Shown: in pieces, positions 35,208-43,831 of the stretch
How the letters are laid out: each line of letters starts with the position of its first letter
Position numbering within the stretch: position 1 is the stretch's first letter
Notes under the pieces: generated by a model
Databases searched by the model: none
Seen by the model: the letters and a program-made list of their open reading frames with translations, nothing else
What the model was told of the DNA's origin: nothing
DNA from: an uncultured Acetatifactor sp.
GTDB taxonomy: Bacteria; Bacillota; Clostridia; Lachnospirales; Lachnospiraceae
Length of the DNA stretch: 64,000 nt
Direction of reading: 5' to 3'
Assembly: GCA_910579755.1 (NCBI GenBank)
Contig: CAJTVB010000009.1
Location: 69,457 to 133,456 of the forward strand
Program-made: the position numbers and the translations under genes

Positions 35208-37271
35208 ATGAGCGTCAAGGATCTGATCAAGGGGATACTTACGGAAAAAGAGAACCGGCGGTATCAAAGCTGTCTGAAGGAGCGGAAAATCACATACGGA
35301 GAGTGGCTGAAGGAGCAGGAGAGGCTGTGGATCGAGGAGCCGCAAAAGGGGCCTTCGGGAAGCGGGCTTCATGAAGACGATACCCGGGAAGAATTTGTTC
35401 TCCTGTGTGCCGGGGCAGGCAGTCTGGCCGCGGCTGTGCCGGACAGGATCAGGCATTTTTTCAGGCAGCATCCGGAGGCTTTACTGCTGTATGGCGACGA
35501 GGACAGGGAAGACCGGGAGGGAAATTACTGTGATCCCTGGTTTAAGCCGGACTGGTCCCCTGATCTGCTGGACAGCTGCTTTTATTTCGGCAGCCTGGCC
35601 GCGTTGCGGCGGGAGCTGTTTGAACGGACAAAGCAGGCGGCGGACGAAACGGTCAGCCTCGCTTTGGAGGAAGAGAAAAGGGAAGGAATTCTCATTTACC
35701 GCCCGGGGGATTTGGATGCCTATGAGCAGTGGATGCATCTGTGCGTTGAATTGGCGGGAGGCCGGGAGAGGGGAAGCAGATCCGTGGGGCATATGTCCCA
35801 GATCCTGTTTCACTGTCAGGATCCAAGGCAGCAGGAGCGGTTTTGGAAGCCTTCTCCTTTTTTGAAACAGAAGGCGCTGAAGCAGCAGGAGGCTTTTCGG
35901 TGCCCGCGGATTTCCGTGGTGATTCCTTCCCGGGATCAGCCGGAAATTCTGGAGAAATGTCTTCGAGGTCTGGTATCCTGCGCAGGAGAGAAGGGCGCGG
36001 ACCGTATTCCGCTTGAGATCATTATAGTAGATAATGGCAGTGGGAATCAAAACAGAGAATGGGTGGAGAGGCTGACGCAGGACTTTGAAAAATCAGAAAA
36101 AATAAAAGTGATTTACCGATATGAGCCTATGGATTTCAACTTTTCCAGGATGTGCAACCTGGGGGCTGAAGCGTCTTCGGGAGAGCTTTTATTGTTTCTG
36201 AATGATGATGTGGAGCTGTGCCTGCCGGGCTGTGTGGAGCAATTGGCGCTGACAGCGGTTTCCGCCCATGGGGGTGCGGTGGGAATGAAGCTGTATTACC
36301 CGGATTCCAGACGCATACAGCACGCAGGGATCACCAATCTTCCCATGGGGCCTGTCCACAAGCTGCAGTTTCTGGAGGATGATCAGGAATACCGGAACGG
36401 TATCAATAGAGGATACAGGAATGTGCTTGCGGTGACAGCGGCATGTCTTATGGTGAAAAGGGACCGGTTCGCGGAGGCGGGGGGCTTCTGCGAGGAGCTG
36501 CAGGTGGCCTTTAATGACGTGGATCTGTGTTTTAGCCTGTATGAGCTGGGATACATTAACGTGTGCCGCAACGATTTGTACGCATACCATCATGAATCGC
36601 TCAGCCGGGGCGGCGATGAGTCGGCGGAAAAGCTGGAAAGACTTCTGCAGGAACGCCGCCGGCTGTATGAACGGCATCCGGGACTGGAAGGAACGGATCC
36701 CTTTTACTCGCCCCATTTGAACCGGCAAGGGCTGGATACCCGCATCCGTCCGGGATATGTGACCGAAGGCAACCGTATCCAGCAGGTATCGGGGCCTCTG
36801 AGAGAAAAAAGCCTTAATGGCTTTCGGCAGGACAACTGCCTTATGGTTCGGGCGGAGGACTGCCGGGACAGAATATTTGTGGGCTTCGCGGTGGTTCTGG
36901 GGGACAACAACGCATGCTATGAGACAGAGCTTCTTCTGCGGCAGGAGGAGCGCATGGAAGGTCCGTCATTGCGGCAGGAGGAGCGCATGGAAGATTCGTC
37001 TTTGAAACAGGAGCCTCCCCGGCGCGAAGGGGTGCCGGCAGCTGCGGCATCGGCGGCCCTCCCGGTTTATGGTATCCCGGTTCAGGGGCAGTATCGCCCG
37101 GATCTGGAGGAGAATATGCCGGACCAGGTTCGGGTGGCCCTCTGCGGAATTTGGGTGGAATTAAAGGAAGGTGTCGTGCCCAAGGGCAGATATCGGATCG
37201 GTGCGGCGGCCCGTAACCGTGTGACGGGTCTTGGGCTGGTGAATTGGACAAACCGATTTGTGAGGCTGTAG
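35208..37271 (+). CDS. large GT2 glycosyltransferase with degenerate N-terminal domain
   Basis: The 687-residue protein has a complete GT2 domain (about residues 235-490) with ISVVIPSRDQPEIL, IIIVDNGSG, FLNDDVEL and FNDVDLCF, followed by a beta-rich C-terminal region. The first 200 residues contain YGDEDREDREGNYCDPWFK and PDWSPDLL, which look like the second half of another GT2 domain whose nucleotide-binding start is missing. Rhamnosyl- and other hexosyltransferases of this type build the backbone of exported polysaccharides. Near residues 578-600 an 11-residue unit (LRQEERMEGPS) is repeated. It lies between the WbdD-like gene and a two-domain GT2 gene. Confidence 0.8.
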   Translation: MSVKDLIKGILTEKENRRYQSCLKERKITYGEWLKEQERLWIEEPQKGPSGSGLHEDDTREEFVLLCAGAGSLAAAVPDRIRHFFRQHPEALLLYGDEDREDREGNYCDPWFKPDWSPDLLDSCFYFGSLAALRRELFERTKQAADETVSLALEEEKREGILIYRPGDLDAYEQWMHLCVELAGGRERGSRSVGHMSQILFHCQDPRQQERFWKPSPFLKQKALKQQEAFRCPRISVVIPSRDQPEILEKCLRGLVSCAGEKGADRIPLEIIIVDNGSGNQNREWVERLTQDFEKSEKIKVIYRYEPMDFNFSRMCNLGAEASSGELLLFLNDDVELCLPGCVEQLALTAVSAHGGAVGMKLYYPDSRRIQHAGITNLPMGPVHKLQFLEDDQEYRNGINRGYRNVLAVTAACLMVKRDRFAEAGGFCEELQVAFNDVDLCFSLYELGYINVCRNDLYAYHHESLSRGGDESAEKLERLLQERRRLYERHPGLEGTDPFYSPHLNRQGLDTRIRPGYVTEGNRIQQVSGPLREKSLNGFRQDNCLMVRAEDCRDRIFVGFAVVLGDNNACYETELLLRQEERMEGPSLRQEERMEDSSLKQEPPRREGVPAAAASAALPVYGIPVQGQYRPDLEENMPDQVRVALCGIWVELKEGVVPKGRYRIGAAARNRVTGLGLVNWTNRFVRL

Positions 37272-37344
37272 CCTCCGGGAGCGGCATAGCCTGGCCCGGT
37301 GCAGGAAAACAAAGTAGAAAAAGCGGACTGTAGGAGAACAGTAT

Positions 37345-39363
37345 ATGGAAACGATGGATTACAGAGAGGCATATGAGCAGGAGCACCTGAAATGTGCGGA
37401 CCTGGCGGGCCGGATCGCTGATCTGGAGGCAAAATGCGAGGAGCTGGAGTGGAAGCTGGGCCGCATTAAAAACAATCCCCTCTGGAAGCTGAGCAAGCCT
37501 GCCAGGGACGGAATCCACTGGGCCATCCGCCAGAAGGACAGACTGTCCAACTGCGGAGGCCCCAGGGGCGTGCTCCGGAAGCTGGATTATAAGAAGAGAG
37601 AGCGGGAAGCAATGAGGCAGTTCGGCACGGAGAGCTTTCCGGGCCCGGAACAGGCGGCGGCAGAGCGGGAGACTGTGTTTCCCAGAATGGTGAAGATCAG
37701 TATCCTCGTGCCCCTTTGGAACAATACCAGAGAATTTCAGATCCAGATGCTGGACTCCGTTATGAACCAGACCTATCAAAACTGGGAGCTGTGCCTGGCG
37801 GACGGCTCCGATCAGGAGCACAGCTATATAGGTGATATATGCCGGGAGTACGCGGAGAGGGCAGAGGGCAGGATCATTTACCGAAAGCTGGAGAAGAACG
37901 GCGGCATCGCAGGCAATACCAACGAGTGTCTGAAGCTGGCCACAGGAGAATATGTGGGTCTGTTCGATCAGGATGATATTCTGCATCCCAGTGTGTTGTA
38001 CGAATATGTCAAAGCCATCAACGAAAAGGGTGCGGATTACCTGTACTGCGATGAGACCACCTTTAAGGGCGACGATATCAATCATATGCTGACCATGCAC
38101 TTTAAGCCGGATTATGCGCCGGACAATCTGCGGGCCAACAATTATATCTGCCATTTCAGCGTTTTCAAAAGGTCTCTTCTGGACGGCGACCAGCTGTTCC
38201 GCCCCGAGTTTGACGGCAGTCAGGATCATGACATGATCCTGCGTCTCACGGACAATGCGAAAAAAATCGTACATGTGCCCAGGCTGATGTATTATTGGAG
38301 AAGCCATGCGGGAAGCGTGGCCTCGGGGATCCAGGCCAAGCCCTACGCCATAGACGCCGCCAGAGGCGCCGTGGCACAGCATCTGCGCAAGCACGGCTTT
38401 GACCATTTTAAGATTGAGAGCACCAGGGCCTTTGAGACCATTTTCCGCATCCGCTATCAGCTCCTGGGTACGCCCAGAATTTCGATTATTATAGCGAACA
38501 AGGACCATGCAGAGGATCTTGGCCGATGTGTGGACTCCATAACGGAGAAATCCACCTATGATAATTATGAGATCATCATTGTGGAAAACAACAGCTCCAC
38601 AGCTGAAGTCCGTGAGCTTTATTCCAGACTTTTGGGATACCCATACGAGCCGCCTGCCGGCGGGGAAGCCCGGGAGTCCCGAAGCAAAGACGGCAGGATT
38701 GCCATTGTGACCTATCAGGGCCAGTTTAATTACTCCGCCGTAAACAATCTGGGGGCAGATTGCGCCTTGGGAGAATACCTCCTTCTTCTGAACAACGATA
38801 CGGAAGTGATCACAGTCAACTGGATGGAGGAGCTGCTGATGTATGCTCAGCGTCGTGATGTAGGGGCCGTGGGAGCCAAGCTTTATTACGGCGACAGAAC
38901 CATTCAGCACGCGGGGGTGGTGATCGGGCTGGGAGCGCACAGAACCGCCGGACACAGCCACTATAAGCAGCATCGCCAGAATCTGGGTTATATGGGGCGG
39001 CTTTGCTATGCCCAGAATGTGTCTGCGGTTACAGGAGCATGCCTGATGGTAAAGAAAAGCCTGTATCATGAAGTGGGAGGCCTGGATACGGGGTTTGCCA
39101 TATCCCTGAATGATGTAGATTTCTGCCTGAAGCTGAGAGAAAAGGGACTGCTGAATGTATTTACGCCCTTTGCGGAGCTGTTCCACTATGAATCCGCTTC
39201 CCGGGGACTGGACGACAGCGGCGAAAAGGCGGAGAGATATAACCGGGAGTCTGCCCGGTTCCGGGAGAAATGGAAGAAACAGCTTGAAGAAGGGGATCCT
39301 TATTATAATCCTAATTTTTCTCTGGACAGAAGCGACTTTTCGTTGAAAATACAGAAAGGATAA
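37345..39363 (+). CDS. bifunctional GT2-GT2 glycosyltransferase
   Basis: The 672-residue protein has an N-terminal helical stretch with IKNNPLWKLSKPARDG, which is common in clostridial polysaccharide transferases. GT2 domain 1 (about residues 113-360) has ISILVPLWNN, ADGSDQEHSYI and FDQDDIL. GT2 domain 2 (about 375-650) has ISIIIANKDHAEDL, IIVENNSST, LNNDTEV and LNDVDFCLKL. Each domain keeps its own metal-binding acidic motif, so both are probably active and could add alternating sugars of a repeat unit, as in KfoC-like or rhamnan enzymes. The sugar donors are unknown; dTDP-6-deoxyhexose from the rfb genes is a candidate. Confidence 0.85.
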   Translation: METMDYREAYEQEHLKCADLAGRIADLEAKCEELEWKLGRIKNNPLWKLSKPARDGIHWAIRQKDRLSNCGGPRGVLRKLDYKKREREAMRQFGTESFPGPEQAAAERETVFPRMVKISILVPLWNNTREFQIQMLDSVMNQTYQNWELCLADGSDQEHSYIGDICREYAERAEGRIIYRKLEKNGGIAGNTNECLKLATGEYVGLFDQDDILHPSVLYEYVKAINEKGADYLYCDETTFKGDDINHMLTMHFKPDYAPDNLRANNYICHFSVFKRSLLDGDQLFRPEFDGSQDHDMILRLTDNAKKIVHVPRLMYYWRSHAGSVASGIQAKPYAIDAARGAVAQHLRKHGFDHFKIESTRAFETIFRIRYQLLGTPRISIIIANKDHAEDLGRCVDSITEKSTYDNYEIIIVENNSSTAEVRELYSRLLGYPYEPPAGGEARESRSKDGRIAIVTYQGQFNYSAVNNLGADCALGEYLLLLNNDTEVITVNWMEELLMYAQRRDVGAVGAKLYYGDRTIQHAGVVIGLGAHRTAGHSHYKQHRQNLGYMGRLCYAQNVSAVTGACLMVKKSLYHEVGGLDTGFAISLNDVDFCLKLREKGLLNVFTPFAELFHYESASRGLDDSGEKAERYNRESARFREKWKKQLEEGDPYYNPNFSLDRSDFSLKIQKG

Positions 39364-39372
39364 GGCGCGGAC

Positions 39373-40836
39373 ATGCTGTTTAATTCCGTTATATTCATCG
39401 CTGTTTTTCTGCCTCTGGCGCTGGGAGGATGGTATCTTCTCCAGAGATTGGACAATCCCTCCCCTGCCAAGGCTTTCCTGATCGGGATGTCTTTGTGGTT
39501 TTACGGGTATTATAATCCATATTACCTCTGGATTCTGCTGGCCAGCATGGCATTTAATTATGGAATCAGCGTACTGCTTGAGCGGACGGGCGGCGTAAGG
39601 CTTCGGCGTTTCCTGCTGGCTCTGGGAATCCTGGGGAATCTGGGGCTGCTTTTCTACTTTAAATATTTCAACTTTTTTATAGACAATTGTAATTTTTTGT
39701 TTCACGCGGATATTTCTCTGGAGCAGATTGCCCTGCCGTTAGGGATCAGCTTTTTTACCTTTCAGCAGCTTTCTTATGTGGTGGAACGGTTCCGGGGCAA
39801 TGTGGAACATGCGGGGATTTTGGACTACGGCTGCTTTATCAGCTTTTTCCCCCAGCTGGTAGCCGGGCCTATTGTCCTTTATCAGGAGTTTGTGCCTCAG
39901 CTTCAGGCCAGAAAAATGAGAAAACCGTCGGCAGACGGGCTTTATGACGGAATCTCTCTGTTTATTCTGGGCTTTGCCAAGAAGGTTCTGCTGGCGGATA
40001 CGCTGGCTCTTGTGGTGAATGCGGAGTTTGACAATATTGCATACCTGGATGCTCTGTCCGCCTGGGCAGTGTTGATTTTTTATGTGTTTGAGCTATATTT
40101 TGATTTCAGCGGCTATACGGACATGGCCAGAGGGCTGGGAAAAATGTTTGGCTTTGAGCTGCCTGAAAATTTCAATTCTCCCCTGCAGGCAGATTCTGTA
40201 AAGGACTTTTGGCGCAGATGGCATATGACCCTGTCTCGTTTTCTGTCCTCCTATGTATACATTCCTCTGGGAGGAAACCGAAAGGGACGGGCCAGACAAT
40301 GTGTCAACCTGTTTCTGGTATTTCTGGTAAGCGGGATCTGGCATGGAGCCAATTGGACTTTTGTTTTGTGGGGGTGTATGCATGGGCTGGCGATGGTGTG
40401 GGAGACTGTGTTTCCCAGGCTTCGGTTCCGGTGGAAGGCGGCCAATCAGTTGGTGACGGCGGCATTTTTGACACTTGCCTGGGGAATGTTCCGGGCGGAT
40501 ACGGTATCCCAGGCGGTGCTTCTGTGGAAACGCGCGTTTGCAGGAGGATGGAACGGCATATTCCTGGGGGTCTGCAACCAGCTGCGATTCCCGGAAAATT
40601 ATGTGTTTCGGAAGTTTTTAGAGATGTTTTCACCCGGGTATTTGAATCTCTTTTACGTTGCCAATTACCTGATCCTTCTGGCGATCTGCGTGATTTTGAT
40701 CCGCGGCAGGAAGGCCCAGCAGTGGGCCGCTTCCCGGGGCAGAACCAAGACCGGGATACTCTGCCTGGCCACGCTGTTTACCTGGGCCTTCCTATCCCTG
40801 TCCCAGGTCAGCACATTTTTATATTTTAACTTTTGA
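39373..40836 (+). CDS. MBOAT-family O-acyltransferase (AlgI/DltB/PatA type)
   Basis: The 487-residue protein has about eleven membrane helices and the family signature region: FISFFPQLVAGPIV, FGFELPENFNSPL with FWRRWHMTLSRFL, and the proposed active-site His324 in GIWHGANWTF. MBOAT proteins pass an acyl group, usually acetyl, across the membrane to a secreted polymer with the help of an SGNH partner. Such a partner is encoded by the next gene. The pair probably O-acetylates the polysaccharide exported by the Wzm-Wzt transporter. The start lies nine bases after the preceding GT2 gene. Confidence 0.9.
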   Translation: MLFNSVIFIAVFLPLALGGWYLLQRLDNPSPAKAFLIGMSLWFYGYYNPYYLWILLASMAFNYGISVLLERTGGVRLRRFLLALGILGNLGLLFYFKYFNFFIDNCNFLFHADISLEQIALPLGISFFTFQQLSYVVERFRGNVEHAGILDYGCFISFFPQLVAGPIVLYQEFVPQLQARKMRKPSADGLYDGISLFILGFAKKVLLADTLALVVNAEFDNIAYLDALSAWAVLIFYVFELYFDFSGYTDMARGLGKMFGFELPENFNSPLQADSVKDFWRRWHMTLSRFLSSYVYIPLGGNRKGRARQCVNLFLVFLVSGIWHGANWTFVLWGCMHGLAMVWETVFPRLRFRWKAANQLVTAAFLTLAWGMFRADTVSQAVLLWKRAFAGGWNGIFLGVCNQLRFPENYVFRKFLEMFSPGYLNLFYVANYLILLAICVILIRGRKAQQWAASRGRTKTGILCLATLFTWAFLSLSQVSTFLYFNF

Positions 40837-40839
40837 CGC

Positions 40840-40906
40840 CAGTTCAGCCAGTCCATACGAATGACAATTGTGCCGGCACGAATTTTTCGTCATTCACATG
40901 GACTGG
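40840..40906 (+). repeat. stem-loop repeat element, copy 2
   Basis: CCAGTCCAT (40848-40856) pairs with ATGGACTGG (40898-40906), GAATGAC (40859-40865) with GTCATTC (40889-40895), and GTGCCGGCAC (40870-40879) is itself palindromic, so nearly the whole stretch folds into one hairpin. Bases 40840-40856 match the left end of the element at 24870 in 16 of 17 positions. It lies between the MBOAT gene and its SGNH partner. Confidence 0.65.
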
Positions 40907-40932
40907 GGGAACGCCAAGATATGAGGTATTTT

Positions 40933-41994
40933 ATGTACAGCAAGAAAAAAAGCCTTTTCTGGCTTTTGGGCCTGATCGCCGGCTGGCTTTTTCTGGCGGC
41001 GTTTCTGGTATGGTTTTTTGATCCCTTTTACCAATATCACGCTCCTTTTTTTGGGATGGAGGCTGTGTTTCAGGACAGGGACAACCAGATGCCCGGCAGC
41101 GTGAGGAATTTATCCTATGACAGCGTGCTGATGGGATCATCTCTGGCAGAAAACTTTGACAGCAGCTTTTTGGACAGGCAGTATGGGTGCCATACATTGA
41201 AGATAATCAGGGCCTCCGGTTCGGCGGCGGATCTTCTGTATTATCTGGACATGGCCCGGGAAAGCCATGAACTGAAGAATGTTTTTTGGTGTCTGGATCT
41301 GTCGGCCATGGATGCATCCCCGGAGCATACTCTTTTCGATGAGACAGTACCCCGGTATCTGCACACGGAGACGATATTGGATGACGGAACGTATCTGTGG
41401 AATAAGGATATACTATTTCAAACCATACCCCTGAATCTTGCCTACGGGCAAATGGGGCGAAACACGGGCGGACATGCTTATGACTGGTCCCAGGGCAAGG
41501 AATTCAGCGCCCGAATGGCCATGCTGGCTTATGAAAAGCCTCGTGAGCGGGTTTTGACGGAAAGAGATTTCACGGGACAAAAGGAGAATGTGCTGGCGAA
41601 TCTGGAGCAGATCACAATACGGATCAAAGATCATCCGGAAACCATGTACCGCTTCTTTTTTCCTCTGTATTCCATGAACTGGTGGGACTGCGCCTATGTG
41701 AACGGAGAACTGGAGGAGAAATTTTATATTTTGGAGCAGACCCTTCCCATGCTTTTATCCTGTGATAATGTGGAGGTATATTATTTCCAGGATGAGGAAG
41801 AAATTATCTGCAATTTGGATAATTATATGGATATGATCCATTATTCACCCACTGTCAGCCAGTATATTTTGGATAAGATGGCATCGGGGGAGGGCAGATT
41901 GACCCGGGAAAACTGGCAGGAGGCCGTGGAGAGAATGCGGGATCTGGCCGGACGGATCACGGATGAACTGATCTACCGCTATTACTCCCGGTAA
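40933..41994 (+). CDS. SGNH/DltD-like partner of the MBOAT acyltransferase
   Basis: The 353-residue protein has an N-terminal membrane anchor (about residues 8-30) and an extracytoplasmic domain. It carries MGSSLAENFD with the likely nucleophile at Ser69 or Ser70 and, near the C-terminus, DMIHYSP with Asp300 and His303, as in DltD and AlgJ/AlgX-type proteins. These accept the acyl group from the MBOAT protein and attach it to the polymer. ATG 40933 has GAGG six bases upstream; an in-frame ATG at 40921 is possible but has no clear ribosome site. The gene ends eight bases before a convergent gene, without room for a terminator. Confidence 0.75.
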   Translation: MYSKKKSLFWLLGLIAGWLFLAAFLVWFFDPFYQYHAPFFGMEAVFQDRDNQMPGSVRNLSYDSVLMGSSLAENFDSSFLDRQYGCHTLKIIRASGSAADLLYYLDMARESHELKNVFWCLDLSAMDASPEHTLFDETVPRYLHTETILDDGTYLWNKDILFQTIPLNLAYGQMGRNTGGHAYDWSQGKEFSARMAMLAYEKPRERVLTERDFTGQKENVLANLEQITIRIKDHPETMYRFFFPLYSMNWWDCAYVNGELEEKFYILEQTLPMLLSCDNVEVYYFQDEEEIICNLDNYMDMIHYSPTVSQYILDKMASGEGRLTRENWQEAVERMRDLAGRITDELIYRYYSR

Positions 41995-42002
41995 AGGTGT
42001 GC

Positions 42003-42824
42003 TTAGGAGGTGGGCCTGCGCAGAGGACATTCCGACATGCTGATTTTGTTTTTCAGCATGGGACGCCCACAGTCCATCAGATAATCCTGGAGAATAGGAA
42101 GAGATTGGGAGGAGGTGGGACCGATGATAATACCGCCCACCAGATCCGCCAGGCGCTTGTTCAGCCTGGCGCACAGCCGGTTTAAATCCAGAGGATAGTA
42201 TTTTTTGATCCGTTCCGCCGTCACATGGTACCGGGGCTCGATGGTAAATTCGTCGGATATGAAGGGGGAGACCACAAGCCGGACCTCTCTTTCGCCGGCA
42301 AAGGAGGGATGCTTGAAGGCGGCGGACTGAACCCAGGCATCGTTCATCAGCTCCTGAAGATGAGGCAGCTCCTCCGAGAAAGCGGGAGAGCCCTTTACCA
42401 GCCGGTACAGCTCGTCTGCGATCCGGTGTCCCCGCATGTCCTTTTGGTAAAATACCTTCTGGAGAGATACAAAGCCGCCCATCATTCGCTGCATCAGATC
42501 CTCGTGAAAAGCAATGCACACACCCTGACCCAGATGTCCGTACCTTTCCCACTGGGAAGCGTCGTCCCGGTATCTGGAAAAGCAGGCTGCGTAGGCGGAA
42601 TAATGGAATTCCTCTTCCATTTCCTTTCTAAAAAATGCTTCCAGCTTCCTGCTCTTTTCTAGCGCATCATTCTTGCGAAGCTTTTCACACACCGCCCGGC
42701 AGATGCCGTTCATGAACAGCCTCATTTCGGAAGCGTCGTTCATGTTCAATATATTGTTCAGTCGAAGCTCCCCGCAGCGGATGATTCCATCAAAGGCGGC
42801 AAAATCTGTATAGTGATAAAGCAT
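42003..42824 (-). CDS. DUF2971 family protein
   Basis: The 273-residue soluble protein starts with LYHYTDFAAFDGII and continues with LRLNNILNMNDASEM, CFSRYRDDASQWERYG and a later HPSFAGEREVRLV. These are the conserved blocks of DUF2971, in which an N-terminal Tyr-His stretch and a W..YG motif are nearly invariant. The biochemical role is unknown; members often occur in accessory or defence-like regions and resemble toxin-type folds. It is the last gene of a three-gene - strand operon with the PAP2 and GGDEF genes, 33 bases after the former. Confidence 0.82.
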   Translation of the reverse strand: MLYHYTDFAAFDGIIRCGELRLNNILNMNDASEMRLFMNGICRAVCEKLRKNDALEKSRKLEAFFRKEMEEEFHYSAYAACFSRYRDDASQWERYGHLGQGVCIAFHEDLMQRMMGGFVSLQKVFYQKDMRGHRIADELYRLVKGSPAFSEELPHLQELMNDAWVQSAAFKHPSFAGEREVRLVVSPFISDEFTIEPRYHVTAERIKKYYPLDLNRLCARLNKRLADLVGGIIIGPTSSQSLPILQDYLMDCGRPMLKNKISMSECPLRRPTS

Positions 42825-42857
42825 TTATGAAACCTCCATATTATCGTTACAGGTTGT

Positions 42858-43787
42858 TTAAGACTTTTTAATATCCCCCGCTTTCCAGCGGTTGAAGGCC
42901 ATAGGGTAAACGGCCACGATCACAAAAAGGATAATGGCATATCGGATGACCCGGATTCCGTAGGACAGCGCTGTGGCGGAGGAAAGCAGCTCCGGGGAAA
43001 AGGGAAGCTTTAACAGGGTGTTCAGTACGAAATAGATAACGCCGCCCACAGCCAGCCGCAGGATACAGTTAAGAGGGCTTTTCGTATTTTGAAACCGCAC
43101 ATATTTTTCTTCAAATAAATTGCCTGCAAAAAAACCTATGGACATGCCCAGCGCAGTAAAATAATCTGTAGTCCGGCAGTACAGGCACCCCGGCAGGGAG
43201 ATCAGGATCATTACCAGATAAAATACCCACTTTTTTGAAAATTTTTTGCCCAGCCAGGGAATAAAGAAAATGGTAAACAGGCCCAGCAGCCAGCCGCAGA
43301 GTACGTCGGTGGGATAATGAACTCCCAGGCAGAACCGGGAACAGCCCACCAGAAGAGTGATCACCACAGCGGCTGCGGCTACAGAGCGCTTTTTTGAAAA
43401 TCGGGCAATGGAGCCATATACTGTGGCGGCATTACTGGAGTGTCCGCTGGGGAAGGAGAACCCCTGTATATTGATGTCATAAATGTCGGCGCCCGCGTGC
43501 ACCGGCTTCAGGCATTGTACCTGTGGATGGTCAAAATAGGGACGCCGCCGCATGAAGACATTTTTGAGCATGGGATTCCAGAGTCCTGCCATACAGAAGT
43601 TGGTTCCCAGGTAGATTCCCATATTTTTATCATAGCACCAATAGACAAAGCCTAAAACCACCACCATGACCAGCTCTTCTCCGAACAGGGTGGCAAAGGA
43701 AGCGAAGCCTGCGGTGAGCGTATTCATATGAACCTGGAGCCAGTGCATCAGCGCCGGCTCCCATGCAAAATAAAATGTGTTTCCCAT
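42858..43787 (-). CDS. PAP2-family membrane phosphatase
   Basis: The 309-residue protein has about eight membrane helices and the three-part phosphatase signature: KNVFMRRRP, FPSGHSSNA and SRFCLGVHYPTD. Such enzymes hydrolyse undecaprenyl pyrophosphate or other lipid phosphates at the outer face of the membrane; recycling of the carrier lipid used by the nearby glycan genes is plausible but not shown. It is longer than the simplest PAP2 proteins, with extra C-terminal helices that look like those of the PA-phosphatase group in Clostridia. It lies 44 bases downstream of the GGDEF gene. Confidence 0.87.
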   Translation of the reverse strand: MGNTFYFAWEPALMHWLQVHMNTLTAGFASFATLFGEELVMVVVLGFVYWCYDKNMGIYLGTNFCMAGLWNPMLKNVFMRRRPYFDHPQVQCLKPVHAGADIYDINIQGFSFPSGHSSNAATVYGSIARFSKKRSVAAAAVVITLLVGCSRFCLGVHYPTDVLCGWLLGLFTIFFIPWLGKKFSKKWVFYLVMILISLPGCLYCRTTDYFTALGMSIGFFAGNLFEEKYVRFQNTKSPLNCILRLAVGGVIYFVLNTLLKLPFSPELLSSATALSYGIRVIRYAIILFVIVAVYPMAFNRWKAGDIKKS

Positions 43788-43831
43788 TCTGTTGATCCTT
43801 TCTCCGGGGGATGGGACCTAGAGCCGGATGA

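Noticed and set aside
36841..39705. A 954-codon open frame on the - strand
   Set aside because: It lies antisense to two GT2 genes with clear catalytic motifs; its translation has no recognisable domain and is low-complexity, as expected for a codon-bias shadow.
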